Shown in pieces: positions 1 to 8,802 of a stretch of 64,000 nt of DNA. The stretch covers positions 124,001 to 188,000 of the forward strand of contig NZ_AAMY01000002.1 in the NCBI RefSeq assembly GCF_000152905.1. Reading direction: 5' to 3'. The number at the start of each line of letters is the position of its first letter. Within the stretch, counting starts at the first letter, position 1. The notes under the pieces are model-generated. The model had not been told where the DNA came from and did no database searches. It was given only the letters and a program-made list of their open reading frames with translations. This DNA is from Nitrobacter sp. Nb-311A (lineage in GTDB: Bacteria > Pseudomonadota > Alphaproteobacteria > Rhizobiales > Xanthobacteraceae). The translations under genes and the position numbers were made by a program.

Positions 1-2
1 CC

Positions 3-1364
<1,362 letters not shown>

Positions 1365-1497
1365 TGTCGGCCGCGAAGGGGTTTGGTGCGATACATCCCA
1401 TGAAGATCGCGGCCACGAAGATCGCGGTTTTGCGCGTGGCGTCGTCCGCTCCGTGCCGGGGCGGTGCGAGCGCTCTTGGCCTTAAACTTGGGAATGA

Positions 1498-2166
1498 TCA
1501 CACATTGCCGGTCAGGAACGGATTGCTTACACGCTCGCGGCCAATGGTCGACCCCGGGCCATGTCCGCATATGAAAGCAACGTCATCCCCGAGCGGCAAA
1601 AGCTTGTCGGTAATTGACTTGATCAGCATGGCATGGCTGCCGCCGGGCAAGTCGGTGCGGCCGACGGAACCATTGAACAACACGTCCCCGACATGCGCAA
1701 AGCGCATCTCCGGATTGAAAAAAACCACGCTTCCCGGCGAATGACCGGGACAATGAAGGACATCGAACGTAAGCTGGCCGAGTTCGATCCGGTCGCCTTC
1801 CTCGAGCCAGCGGTCGGGGGTAAAGTTGCGCATTCCGGTCATGCCGTAGTGGCGTCCGCTTTCGACGACATGGTCAAGCAGGAACTTGTCGGCGATATGC
1901 GGCCCCTCGATAGGGACCTTCAATGTGTCACGCAACTCCGCGGCGCCGCCCACATGATCAATATGGCCGTGCGTCAGCCAAATCCGTCCGACGCTCACAT
2001 CGGCTTTCTTGATGGCGGCCATGACGAGCGGAATATCGCCTCCTGGATCGATGACCACCCCATTCTTAGTGGCTTCGCACCACAACAGGGTACAGTTCTG
2101 TCGAAACGGCGTCACCGGGATGACGGTGGCGCCGACTTTGGCGCTGGTCGGGTCGTCCTGGGTCAT
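1498..2166 (-). CDS. MBL-fold hydrolase, glyoxalase II-like
   Basis: The protein of 222 residues has the metallo-beta-lactamase metal motif THGHIDH, followed by the later ligands in CPGHSPGSV, HVGDVLF and GHGPGS. This arrangement matches the hydroxyacylglutathione hydrolase-like branch (YcbL type), a dinuclear metal thioesterase of the cytosol. A longer frame runs back to 2280, but its N-terminal 38 residues do not resemble the family. The ATG at 2166 places the fold at its usual distance, although no strong Shine-Dalgarno site is seen. The real substrate could be another thioester. Confidence 0.85.
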   Translation of the reverse strand: MTQDDPTSAKVGATVIPVTPFRQNCTLLWCEATKNGVVIDPGGDIPLVMAAIKKADVSVGRIWLTHGHIDHVGGAAELRDTLKVPIEGPHIADKFLLDHVVESGRHYGMTGMRNFTPDRWLEEGDRIELGQLTFDVLHCPGHSPGSVVFFNPEMRFAHVGDVLFNGSVGRTDLPGGSHAMLIKSITDKLLPLGDDVAFICGHGPGSTIGRERVSNPFLTGNV

Positions 2167-2286
2167 ACCCGTACAATGCCGATTTTTACGACATCGCCAA
2201 GCGATTTGCGCGGCGTGACCGGTTTCACTTTCGAAAAACCCGAAACACGGCGCCAAAGCGCGCATGGTCGGCGTCCTCATCCTCGT

Positions 2287-2400
2287 TAGAGCGTTTCGAG
2301 CGAAGCATGTCCTCGGGTTTGACCCGGTTCGCGTGAAGAAAACGCGTCAAATCAAAATCTGAGAGCCCCGCTTTTGATTCAATCAGAAGCGGAAAGGCTC
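2287..2400 (+). repeat. Dispersed repeat family 1, copy a
   Basis: The copy begins TAGAGCGTTTCGAGCGAAG, continues with the core CGCGTGAAGAAAACGCG, and ends with a hairpin around GCTTTTGATTCAATCAGAAGC. Its middle part carries GAAGCATGTCCTCGGGTTTG, a subvariant shared with the copies near 56.5 kb and 59.9 kb. It lies between the divergent hydrolase and mmcB genes. Confidence 0.8.
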
Positions 2401-2447
2401 CCAGGGTTGTGGTGAACCACGGAATCGGACAGACCAAGCCCAATCGC

Positions 2448-2939
2448 ATGAAAACGAACGCCGATCACATCACCCTCGTGGCCCCGCCGGATCGTCGCCA
2501 GTCAGGAACCGCGCTGGCGGTCGCGCGCGGGACCGGGAGACTTTTGCGATCGCTTGGGTTTGCCTGTCTCAGCGAATTGTCGCTGCCGTCCGGACGCCGC
2601 GCCGATCTCGTTGCTGTCAATGGACGCGGCGAAATCTGGATCGTCGAGATCAAATCATCGGTCGAGGATTTGCGCGCAGACAGAAAGTGGCAGGATTACC
2701 GGGAGCATTGCGATCGCCTGTTCTTCGCTTTCACGCGCGATCTGCCATGCGATATTTTCCCCGGCGACACGGGGCTGATCGTTGCCGACGCCTATGGCGC
2801 GCACTTGCATTGCGAGGCGCCGGAGCACCGCCTGTCGGCGCCGACGCGCAAGGCGATGATGCTGCGCTTTGGGCTGGCGGCGGCGCAACGCCTCAATCGC
2901 CTAGCCGATCCGCAGGGCCACGCCGACGGCGAGCTTTAG
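2448..2939 (+). CDS. mmcB: MmcB-like DNA repair nuclease-fold protein
   Basis: The 163-residue protein resembles the alphaproteobacterial MmcB family (DUF1052), first linked in Caulobacter to tolerance of mitomycin C damage. Visible family features are SLPSGRRADLVAV, WIVEIKSSVEDLRAD and KWQDYREHCDRLFFA. The D...EIK arrangement recalls a PD-(D/E)xK nuclease fold, which is inference. The ATG at 2448 is preferred to an upstream ATG at 2409 because the 13 extra residues look non-conserved. The TAG stop is at the edge of a palindromic repeat. Confidence 0.82.
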   Translation: MKTNADHITLVAPPDRRQSGTALAVARGTGRLLRSLGFACLSELSLPSGRRADLVAVNGRGEIWIVEIKSSVEDLRADRKWQDYREHCDRLFFAFTRDLPCDIFPGDTGLIVADAYGAHLHCEAPEHRLSAPTRKAMMLRFGLAAAQRLNRLADPQGHADGEL

Positions 2940-2988
2940 GCATGATCCCGAAAAGTGGAAACCGGCTTTCGGAAAAGATCATGCTCGA
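2937..2988. repeat. Dispersed palindromic repeat family 2, copy a
   Basis: This is a near-palindrome of about 50 bp that runs GCATGATCCCGAAAAGTGG to GATCATGCTC, with a central ACCGGCTTTCGG. Its left edge overlaps the mmcB stop codon. Confidence 0.85.
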
Positions 2989-3089
2989 CAAAAAAGATAA
3001 GCGACGCATCTGAGCTTCGAAAACGCTGCGCCTGATTAAAGCTGAAACGGCGGTCGTTCCTCCGCGGAACGCAGGATGACCCTTCAGTC

Positions 3090-3644
3090 TCAGCGAGGCG
3101 CGCGTTTTGCCAGAATACGTTGCAGCGTGCGGCGGTGCATGTTGAGCCTCCGGGCCGTTTCCGATACGTTACGATTGCACATCTCGTAAATGCGCTGAAT
3201 GTGCTCCCAGCGCACGCGATCGGCCGACATTGGATTCGGCGGCACCTCGGATTTTTCCGTGCCGCTGGCAAGCAACGCCGCAACCACGTCGTCGGCATCG
3301 GCAGGCTTGGACAGGTAATCGATCGCTCCCATCTTCACCGCCGTCACAGCGGTCGCGATGTTGCCGTAACCGGTCAGCACGATCGCTCGAGCATCGGGCC
3401 GCTCGCGCTTGAGCGTTGACACAACATCGAGGCCGTTGCCGTCGCCCAGCCGCAGGTCGACCACGGCGAATGCCGGCGCGGACTTTCCGATGTGCGCAAG
3501 GCCATCAGAGACGCTGTCGCAGGAGGTCACTGTGAAGCCACGAGTTTCCATGGCACGCGACAGACGCTCCAGAAACGGTTTGTCATCCTCAACGATCAAC
3601 AGCGAGCGGTCGGCCTGCGGAATAACGTCGGGATTGGCGTTCAC
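3090..3644 (-). CDS. regR: Redox response regulator RegR (RegA/ActR/PrrA family)
   Basis: The 184-residue protein has an N-terminal receiver domain with the acidic pair EDD, the phospho-acceptor Asp in VVDLRLGDGNG, a Thr in VLTGYG and the Lys in YLSKPAD. It ends in a short Fis-type helix-turn-helix (VSETARRLNMHRRTLQRIL). This is the RegA/ActR/RegR architecture, which controls genes for respiration, nitrogen fixation, carbon fixation or photosynthesis in response to redox state. The start is GTG at 3644 with GAGGT about 7 bases upstream. The cognate kinase regS lies 91 bp upstream on the same strand. Confidence 0.93.
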   Translation of the reverse strand: MNANPDVIPQADRSLLIVEDDKPFLERLSRAMETRGFTVTSCDSVSDGLAHIGKSAPAFAVVDLRLGDGNGLDVVSTLKRERPDARAIVLTGYGNIATAVTAVKMGAIDYLSKPADADDVVAALLASGTEKSEVPPNPMSADRVRWEHIQRIYEMCNRNVSETARRLNMHRRTLQRILAKRAPR

Positions 3645-3735
3645 AATGATACCTCGCGCTTGGTTGGTCCGAAATCATATGATCTCTGAACCCCGCACCG
3701 CAAGCCATTGTTGCCCAAAGCCGGGGCCTGGATAC

Positions 3736-5076
3736 CTAGCCTATTGTCTCCGCAATCGTTTTTGCCGTTTCAAAACGGATACGTGGCCACACGATCCGGA
3801 CTACCGCGCCATGCTCGGGAAAGATTCGGTTCTTGAAGGACACTTTGGCGCCGGTCCGCTCCAGCAGGGTTCGGGCGATAAAGATTCCAAGACCCAGCCC
3901 TGTGCGCCCGCCTTGTGCTTCGCCGGCGTTGCGACGGCGTGACAGGTAAGGCTCGCCGATCTTCTTCAGAATGTCGGGAACAATGCCCGGCCCGTCGTCC
4001 GCAATGACGATCTCAACGCTGTCTCTGTCCCACCACGCGTTCACTTCGACCGCGCTGCGGGCGAAGTCGACGGCGTTCTCCAGAATGTTGCCAACGCCGT
4101 AGAGGATCGCGGGGTTGCGTATGCCGACCGGTTCGGCGTCGCCCGCGGCCTCGATCCTGATCTTGATGTCGATGCCGAAGTCACGATGCGGCGCAACAGT
4201 TTCTTCAATCAGGGTCGACAGCGGCATGCGATCGAAGGGCGCGTCGGATGAGGACAGTTGCGCAATCTTGGCAAGAATATCGCGGCAACGCTGCGCCTGC
4301 TCCCGCACAGTCCTGAGATCGCCGGCGAGCCGTTGCGGATCCTGAGCGCTATTCTCCTGAAGGGCTTTTTCCAGTTCGCGTGAAATCAGAAAGATGGTTG
4401 AAAGCGGCGTTCCGAGTTCGTGGGCGGCCGCGGCGGCAAGACCGTCGATCTGGGTCAGATGCTGTTCACGGGTCAGCACCAGCTCGGTCGCCGCCAGGGC
4501 GTCGAACAGCTTGCGCGCCTGCTCCGTCACCTGGAATGTGTAGAGGCTCGTGACACCGATCGCCAGAACGATGGATAGCCAGACCCCTATGAGATAGATC
4601 GGCGGCAGGACCAGCGGATTGGATGCATCCCACGGCAGTGGCAAATGCGTAAAGCCCAGAACCGTCGCGCAGGCGACCGCGAAGCCACCGAGCGCCATGG
4701 TCATTCGCGTCGGCAAAGCGGTGGCCGAGATCAGGACCGGCGCCAGAAACAGATATGAGAACGGATTCTGCAAACCTCCGGTCAGGAACAGCAGGGCGGC
4801 CAGTTGAGCAATGTTCAGCGCAAGCAGCGCCGCGGCATGCCACGGCTCAAGCCGCTGCATCGGATTGAAGCTGATTTGTAAAGCAAGGTTGAGCAGCGCC
4901 GACAATCCGACGATCGTCAAGCAGGGTATGATCGGCAGATCGAACTCAAGTCCCTGCGCGACAACGAAGATCGCCGCGAGCTGCCCCAGGACCGCGAGCC
5001 ACCGCAGCCGCAAAAGGGTGTCCAGCCGGACGTAGCGGCGGGGATGACGGAAATCGGAGGCAGCAACGTCGGTCAT
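3736..5076 (-). CDS. regS: Redox sensor histidine kinase RegS (RegB/ActS/PrrB family)
   Basis: The 446-residue inner-membrane protein has about six hydrophobic segments in its first 190 residues, with the quinone-site motif GGLQNPFSYL. The H box is AAHELGTPLSTI. The redox-active cysteine typical of RegB is visible in EQAQRCRDIL, and the ATPase motifs DDGPGI and GLGLGIF follow. It should phosphorylate RegR. A TTG two codons upstream (5082) is possible, but the ATG at 5076 matches the family N-terminus. An IS5-family element ends about 9 bp upstream of this ATG, so the native leader has been separated from the gene and no clear Shine-Dalgarno site remains. Confidence 0.93.
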   Translation of the reverse strand: MTDVAASDFRHPRRYVRLDTLLRLRWLAVLGQLAAIFVVAQGLEFDLPIIPCLTIVGLSALLNLALQISFNPMQRLEPWHAAALLALNIAQLAALLFLTGGLQNPFSYLFLAPVLISATALPTRMTMALGGFAVACATVLGFTHLPLPWDASNPLVLPPIYLIGVWLSIVLAIGVTSLYTFQVTEQARKLFDALAATELVLTREQHLTQIDGLAAAAAHELGTPLSTIFLISRELEKALQENSAQDPQRLAGDLRTVREQAQRCRDILAKIAQLSSSDAPFDRMPLSTLIEETVAPHRDFGIDIKIRIEAAGDAEPVGIRNPAILYGVGNILENAVDFARSAVEVNAWWDRDSVEIVIADDGPGIVPDILKKIGEPYLSRRRNAGEAQGGRTGLGLGIFIARTLLERTGAKVSFKNRIFPEHGAVVRIVWPRIRFETAKTIAETIG

Positions 5077-5085
5077 TCCCAAAGA

Positions 5086-5514
5086 CTAGGTCATCGACTC
5101 ATTAAATCGCAACCAGATGCGGATTGCGGCGAGTTTGATGCCAGCGAGGAAGTTGTCGTCACGCTTGTCGTAGCGGGTGGCGACGGCACGGTAATGCTTG
5201 ATTTTATTGAAAAAGCGTTCGACCAGATTGCGCTTGCGATAGAGCCGCCTGTTGAAGCGCAGAGCCATGACGCGATTTGGCATCGGCTTCACGTTGGCTG
5301 TCGCGCCGCGCGCGGCCAGGGTCTGGCGCAGGGCGTTGGAATCATAGGCTCGATCGGCCAGCAGCACGTTGCCGCGCTCCACGGTGTCGATCATGTCCTG
5401 CGCGCTGCGTCCATCGTGGGCCTGGCCTTCGGTGATCTTGAGGTAGATCGGCAGGCCGCAGGCATCCACCAGCGCGTGGATCTTGGTTGTCAGCCCGCCG
5501 CGCGAGCGACCCAT
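5086..5514 (-). CDS. IS5-family transposase, C-terminal frame (orfB)
   Basis: The frame carries SRGGLTTKIHALVDACGLP, the second catalytic Asp in LLADRAYDS, and the Y..R..E signature around RNLVERFFNKIKHYR. It is expected to be expressed as a fusion with orfA after -1 frameshifting. The shifted frame reads from the slippery site through QTRSRC into MGRSRGG, so the ATG at 5514 is probably not the main start. The stop codon TAG lies in the flanking CTAG target sequence. Confidence 0.88.
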   Translation of the reverse strand: MGRSRGGLTTKIHALVDACGLPIYLKITEGQAHDGRSAQDMIDTVERGNVLLADRAYDSNALRQTLAARGATANVKPMPNRVMALRFNRRLYRKRNLVERFFNKIKHYRAVATRYDKRDDNFLAGIKLAAIRIWLRFNESMT

Positions 5515-5855
5515 GCAACGGGATCTGGTCTGTTTTTTTGACCGTTGGCCGCATGCTGATGCACGCGGATCGACGAGGAGTCGATCATCTGGATGTCGCC
5601 ATCATAAGCCTTTGAAACCGCCGACAGAATACGATCCCAAACGCCTGCCTTGCGCCACCGGTTGAAGCGGTTCACGCAGGTCGTATGCGGGCCGTAGCGC
5701 GCCGGAATATCCGCCCACGGCGCACCGGTACGCAGCCGCCAGAAGATCCCGTTCAGCACCCGCCGGTCATCCACCCGTGCAACGCCGCGCGATTTGTTCG
5801 GCAAAAGCGGCTGAATCACAGACCACTCGAAATCCGTCAGATCAAAACGAGCCAT
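5490..5855 (-). CDS. IS5-family transposase, N-terminal frame (orfA)
   Basis: The 121-residue frame starts MARFDLTDFEWSVIQPLLP and contains LNGIFWRLRTGAPWADIP and DSSSIRVHQHAANG, the typical N-terminal half of IS5/IS427 transposases, including the first catalytic Asp (MIDSSS). Near its end lies a classical A AAA AAC heptamer (5532-5538, minus strand), where a -1 shift joins it to orfB. Without the shift it ends after a short unrelated tail. Confidence 0.88.
   Translation of the reverse strand: MARFDLTDFEWSVIQPLLPNKSRGVARVDDRRVLNGIFWRLRTGAPWADIPARYGPHTTCVNRFNRWRKAGVWDRILSAVSKAYDGDIQMIDSSSIRVHQHAANGQKNRPDPVAWVARAAG
5532..5538 (-). promoter_or_regulatory. Programmed -1 ribosomal frameshift site of the IS5 transposase
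   Basis: On the minus strand the heptamer A AAA AAC falls in the correct register of orfA (CAA AAA AAC). Slipping back one base continues directly into the orfB frame and yields one uninterrupted transposase with the conserved SRGGLTTKIH segment. Confidence 0.8.
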
Positions 5856-5926
5856 TCAATCCTCCTCCCTCCGGAGATTGAATCACGCCTCCCGTCCAAA
5901 CGGAATCCCATTTATGGGTTCGTGAC

Positions 5927-5976
5927 CTAGAGCATCATCCCTGAAAGGTGAGAACCGCTTTTCGGATATGAGACAT
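5927..5976. repeat. Diverged palindromic repeat family 2, copy b (IS5 target)
   Basis: The stretch CTAGAGCATCATCCCTGAAA, followed by GAACCGCTTTTCGGATATGA, aligns with the family 2 consensus with several substitutions. The IS5 element is inserted in the CTAG at its left edge. Confidence 0.65.
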
Positions 5977-6266
5977 CTTCAAGATATGAAACATCTCAAA
6001 ATGAAACCGAAGCCCGGGATTTCGTTTTCCGGGACCAGAAATCGCTAGTGTCGAGGCAGAGACAAGCGTCACGAATGTCCGGGACCGACAACGCGGCACC
6101 ATCACCATCTTGCGCCGCATAGCACGGCCTCGGAAAGAGACCGGCAGGGTTTTTTCCACCTGAGGTTCTCATAAGAGCTTCACCCTACTATATTTAGAGG
6201 AACGATGGATTGACGCCATGTATCGCAACCGCCACTATGTTGCGACGCAAAAGAAAGGGCACGCTA
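5931..6266. other. Intergenic region upstream of phaZ
   Basis: Apart from the diverged family 2 repeat at its left end, I see no credible gene here. A 74-codon frame on the minus strand has no family resemblance. The segment just before phaZ is locally AT-rich (ACTATATTTAG near 6187) and may hold the phaZ promoter, but no consensus pair can be named with confidence. Confidence 0.5.
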
Positions 6267-7601
6267 ATGCCGATCGGTGAATTTGGACTGCCTCCGGAAA
6301 TACCGGCGGAAGTCGGCCCGTCGATGACGGCACCGATGTACTGGATGTACGAAATGGCGCACGCGTCGCTCAACCCGGCTCGCGCCGTCACCGATGCGAC
6401 TAGGATGCTGTTCCAGAACCCGCTCAATCCGTGGGCGCATACCGAGCTGGGCAAATCCGTCGCTGCGGGTTGCGAACTGTTCGAGCGCACCACCCGCCGT
6501 TACGGAAAGCCGGAATGGGGCCTTCACGAAACCAACGTCAACGGCGTCCGTACGCCGATCGAGATCCGCTCGGTTTGGGAAAGACCCTTTTGTCGTCTGC
6601 TCCACTTCGATCGAAAGCTCACGCGTCCACTGCGCGCGCCGCAGCCCCGGTTGCTGCTGGTGTCGCCGATGTCGGGTCACTACGCGACCTTGCTGCGCGG
6701 CAGTGTCGAAGCGTTCATGCCGACACATGAGGTCTATATTACAGACTGGTCCGATGCCCGAATGGTTCCGGTAGCAGACGGACGCTTCGATCTCGATGAT
6801 TTCATCGACTACCTGATTGAAATGTTGCATGTGCTCGGCGGAAACGTCCACGTCATCGCTGTCTGCCAACCATCGGTCCCGGTGCTGGCAGCCGTATCGG
6901 CGATGGAGGCCGCGCGCGATCCGTATGTTCCGCTGTCGATGACATTGATGGGCGGGCCGATCGACACCCGCAAGAATCCGACCGCCGTCAACAATCTCGC
7001 CGCCGAAAGAGGCACCGACTGGTTCCGCAATAACGTCATCACCAAGGTGCCGTTTCCGCACCCCGGGGTGATGCGCGACGTCTATCCAGGCTTCTTGCAG
7101 CTTAACGGCTTCATCAGCATGAATTTCGATCGCCATGTGAACGCTCACAAGAGTCTGTTCGAGAATCTCGTCAAGGGCGACGGCGACCTGGTCGATAAGC
7201 ACCGCGATTTCTATGACGAGTATCTCGCTGTGATGGACCTGACTGCGGAATTTTATTTGCAAACAGTGGACCTGGTGTTCGTCAAGCACGCTCTGCCAAA
7301 GGGCGAGATGACCCACCGCGGCCGGCTGGTCGATCCTTCGAAGATCACGCGCGTCGCGCTGATGACGGTCGAAGGCGAGAAGGACGACATTTCCGGTCTC
7401 GGCCAGACCGAAGCGGCGCACGCGTTATGCACATCGATCCCAAACAACCGGCGAACCCATTACGTGCAGAAAGGTGTCGGCCACTACGGCGTGTTTAACG
7501 GTTCGCGGTTCAGGTCGGAGATCGTCCCCCGCCTCAATGACTTCATGCAATCGAATGCTAGACATCCGGCACAAGCATCGCGCGCTGCGGCCGTGGAATG
7601 A
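6267..7601 (+). CDS. phaZ: Intracellular polyhydroxyalkanoate depolymerase
   Basis: The 444-residue alpha/beta-hydrolase contains SPMSGHYATLLRG, the region EVYITDWSDAR, the lipase-like nucleophile box VCQPSVP (in place of GxSxG), and the late His in GVGHYGVFNGS. These match the PHB depolymerase C-terminal family (PhaZ, type I), which degrades native intracellular PHB granules to hydroxybutyrate. The ATG at 6267 with AAAGGG about 9 bases upstream fits the family start MPIGEFG better than the in-frame ATG at 6210. No pha biosynthesis gene is in the window. Confidence 0.9.
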   Translation: MPIGEFGLPPEIPAEVGPSMTAPMYWMYEMAHASLNPARAVTDATRMLFQNPLNPWAHTELGKSVAAGCELFERTTRRYGKPEWGLHETNVNGVRTPIEIRSVWERPFCRLLHFDRKLTRPLRAPQPRLLLVSPMSGHYATLLRGSVEAFMPTHEVYITDWSDARMVPVADGRFDLDDFIDYLIEMLHVLGGNVHVIAVCQPSVPVLAAVSAMEAARDPYVPLSMTLMGGPIDTRKNPTAVNNLAAERGTDWFRNNVITKVPFPHPGVMRDVYPGFLQLNGFISMNFDRHVNAHKSLFENLVKGDGDLVDKHRDFYDEYLAVMDLTAEFYLQTVDLVFVKHALPKGEMTHRGRLVDPSKITRVALMTVEGEKDDISGLGQTEAAHALCTSIPNNRRTHYVQKGVGHYGVFNGSRFRSEIVPRLNDFMQSNARHPAQASRAAAVE

Positions 7602-7893
7602 ATCGTACGTGATGCGAGATTCGAACCGGGGCGCGTGATCCGCGGGTCATTGAGGGCGTGCCGCAATCCCGTGACGACTGGCTTCGCTTTAGGAATGAAT
7701 CTTCTTTCACCCTTTGAGGAAGATATTCAGGCGAATGAGCTCAAAATATTTTGTTCCGATCCCCTTTATATAGCGGAATCAGGAAGAGAAACCCCTGTAT
7801 ATTGGGCAAATGATTTGTTTTTGCGCCGAACGATTCGAGGGGCGGCGGATATGGCAGAATCCGGGCAATATTTCCCCTTCCGGATTTGCAGAC

Positions 7894-8646
7894 ATGGCCC
7901 GCGCACTCCTTTATCGACGTCCCGCCGAACCGTCCCGGCTTCTCATCAAGCACGGATCTCAGATCTATTCGGTCCGTTTGCGCAGGCATCGCCGCGCGCG
8001 CCGCTACACCTTGCGCATCCATCCGAGTGACCGCGAAGCGATCCTGACAATGCCGCCGCGGGGAACGCTCGCGGAGGCGAAAGACTTCGCGCAACGTCAC
8101 GGCGGCTGGATCGCGGCGCGTCTCGGACGCCTGCCGAAGGCGGCGCCCTTCCATCACGGCGCCATCATTCCGCTGCGCGGCATTGCCCACCGGATCGTGC
8201 ATCGCGCCGGCGAGCGCGGCACGGTGTGGACCGAGACGCGCGACAGCGGCGAACGCGTTCTTTGCGTCGCCGGCGGACTCGAATATGTCGATCGACGTAT
8301 TCATGATTTTCTGAAACGTGAAGCACGGCGAGACTTGCAGAAAGCTTCGCAGCGCCATGCCGATACGCTTGGCGTCAAGGTCAAGCGCATTTCAATCCGC
8401 GACCAATCGAGCCGCTGGGGATCATGTACATCCTCCGGATCGCTGTCGTTCTCATGGCGGCTCATCCTGGCGCCGCCGTTCGTGCTCGATTATCTCGCCG
8501 CGCACGAGGTCGCCCACCTCGTTGAAATGAATCATTCGCCACGATTCTGGAAGGTGGTGGCCCGCATCTGCAATCATGTCGAGCGGGCCAAGAGGTGGCT
8601 CGACGTTGAAGGTAACGACCTCCATCGCTACGGAATTCAGGACTGA
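7894..8646 (+). CDS. YgjP-like (DUF45) zinc metallopeptidase
   Basis: The 250-residue cytosolic protein carries SSRWGSCTSSGSLSFSWRL and the gluzincin-type motif HEVAHLVEMNHSPRFW, in which HExxH plus a downstream His would bind zinc. This is the M48-related YgjP/DUF45 family, whose substrates are not established. The ATG at 7894 (MARALLYRRP) is chosen over an upstream ATG at 7810, which adds 28 residues without family resemblance. It stands alone between repeats and phaZ. Confidence 0.85.
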   Translation: MARALLYRRPAEPSRLLIKHGSQIYSVRLRRHRRARRYTLRIHPSDREAILTMPPRGTLAEAKDFAQRHGGWIAARLGRLPKAAPFHHGAIIPLRGIAHRIVHRAGERGTVWTETRDSGERVLCVAGGLEYVDRRIHDFLKREARRDLQKASQRHADTLGVKVKRISIRDQSSRWGSCTSSGSLSFSWRLILAPPFVLDYLAAHEVAHLVEMNHSPRFWKVVARICNHVERAKRWLDVEGNDLHRYGIQD

Positions 8647-8656
8647 CCGCCTCTTT

Positions 8657-8725
8657 CGGTGCGCGTGAAGAAAACGCGTCGAAGCGTATGAATAGAACCG
8701 GCTTCTGATTCCGTCAGGAAAAACA
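8657..8725 (+). repeat. Dispersed repeat family 1, copy b (partial)
   Basis: The core GCGCGTGAAGAAAACGCGTC is present, followed by a diverged GGCTTCTGATTCCGTCAGGA. It lies in the convergent gap between the YgjP-like gene and PBP1A. Confidence 0.7.
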
Positions 8726-8753
8726 AGACTTGTTCCTTATCTTTATTGTTTGA

Positions 8754-8802
8754 GCATGATCTTTTCCGAAAACCGGCTTCCCCTTTTCGGGATCATGCTC
8801 TA
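8754..8802. repeat. Dispersed palindromic repeat family 2, copy c
   Basis: This is a complete copy running GAGCATGATCTTTTCCGAAA to CGGGATCATGCTCTA. Its right edge contains the TAG stop codon of the minus-strand PBP1A gene. Confidence 0.85.

Larger units (their letters stand above)
5086..5930 (-). mobile_element. IS5-family insertion sequence (IS427-like), apparently complete
   Basis: The element is about 837 bp (5090-5926) and is flanked on both sides by CTAG (5086-5089 and 5927-5930), probably the target duplication. The imperfect terminal inverted repeats begin GTCATCGACTCATTAAAT on the left and, on the opposite strand, GTCACGAACCCATAAATG on the right. It holds two overlapping transposase frames joined by a -1 slippery site. 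It sits between regS and a family 2 palindromic repeat, whose CTAG edge appears to be the target. Confidence 0.88.
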
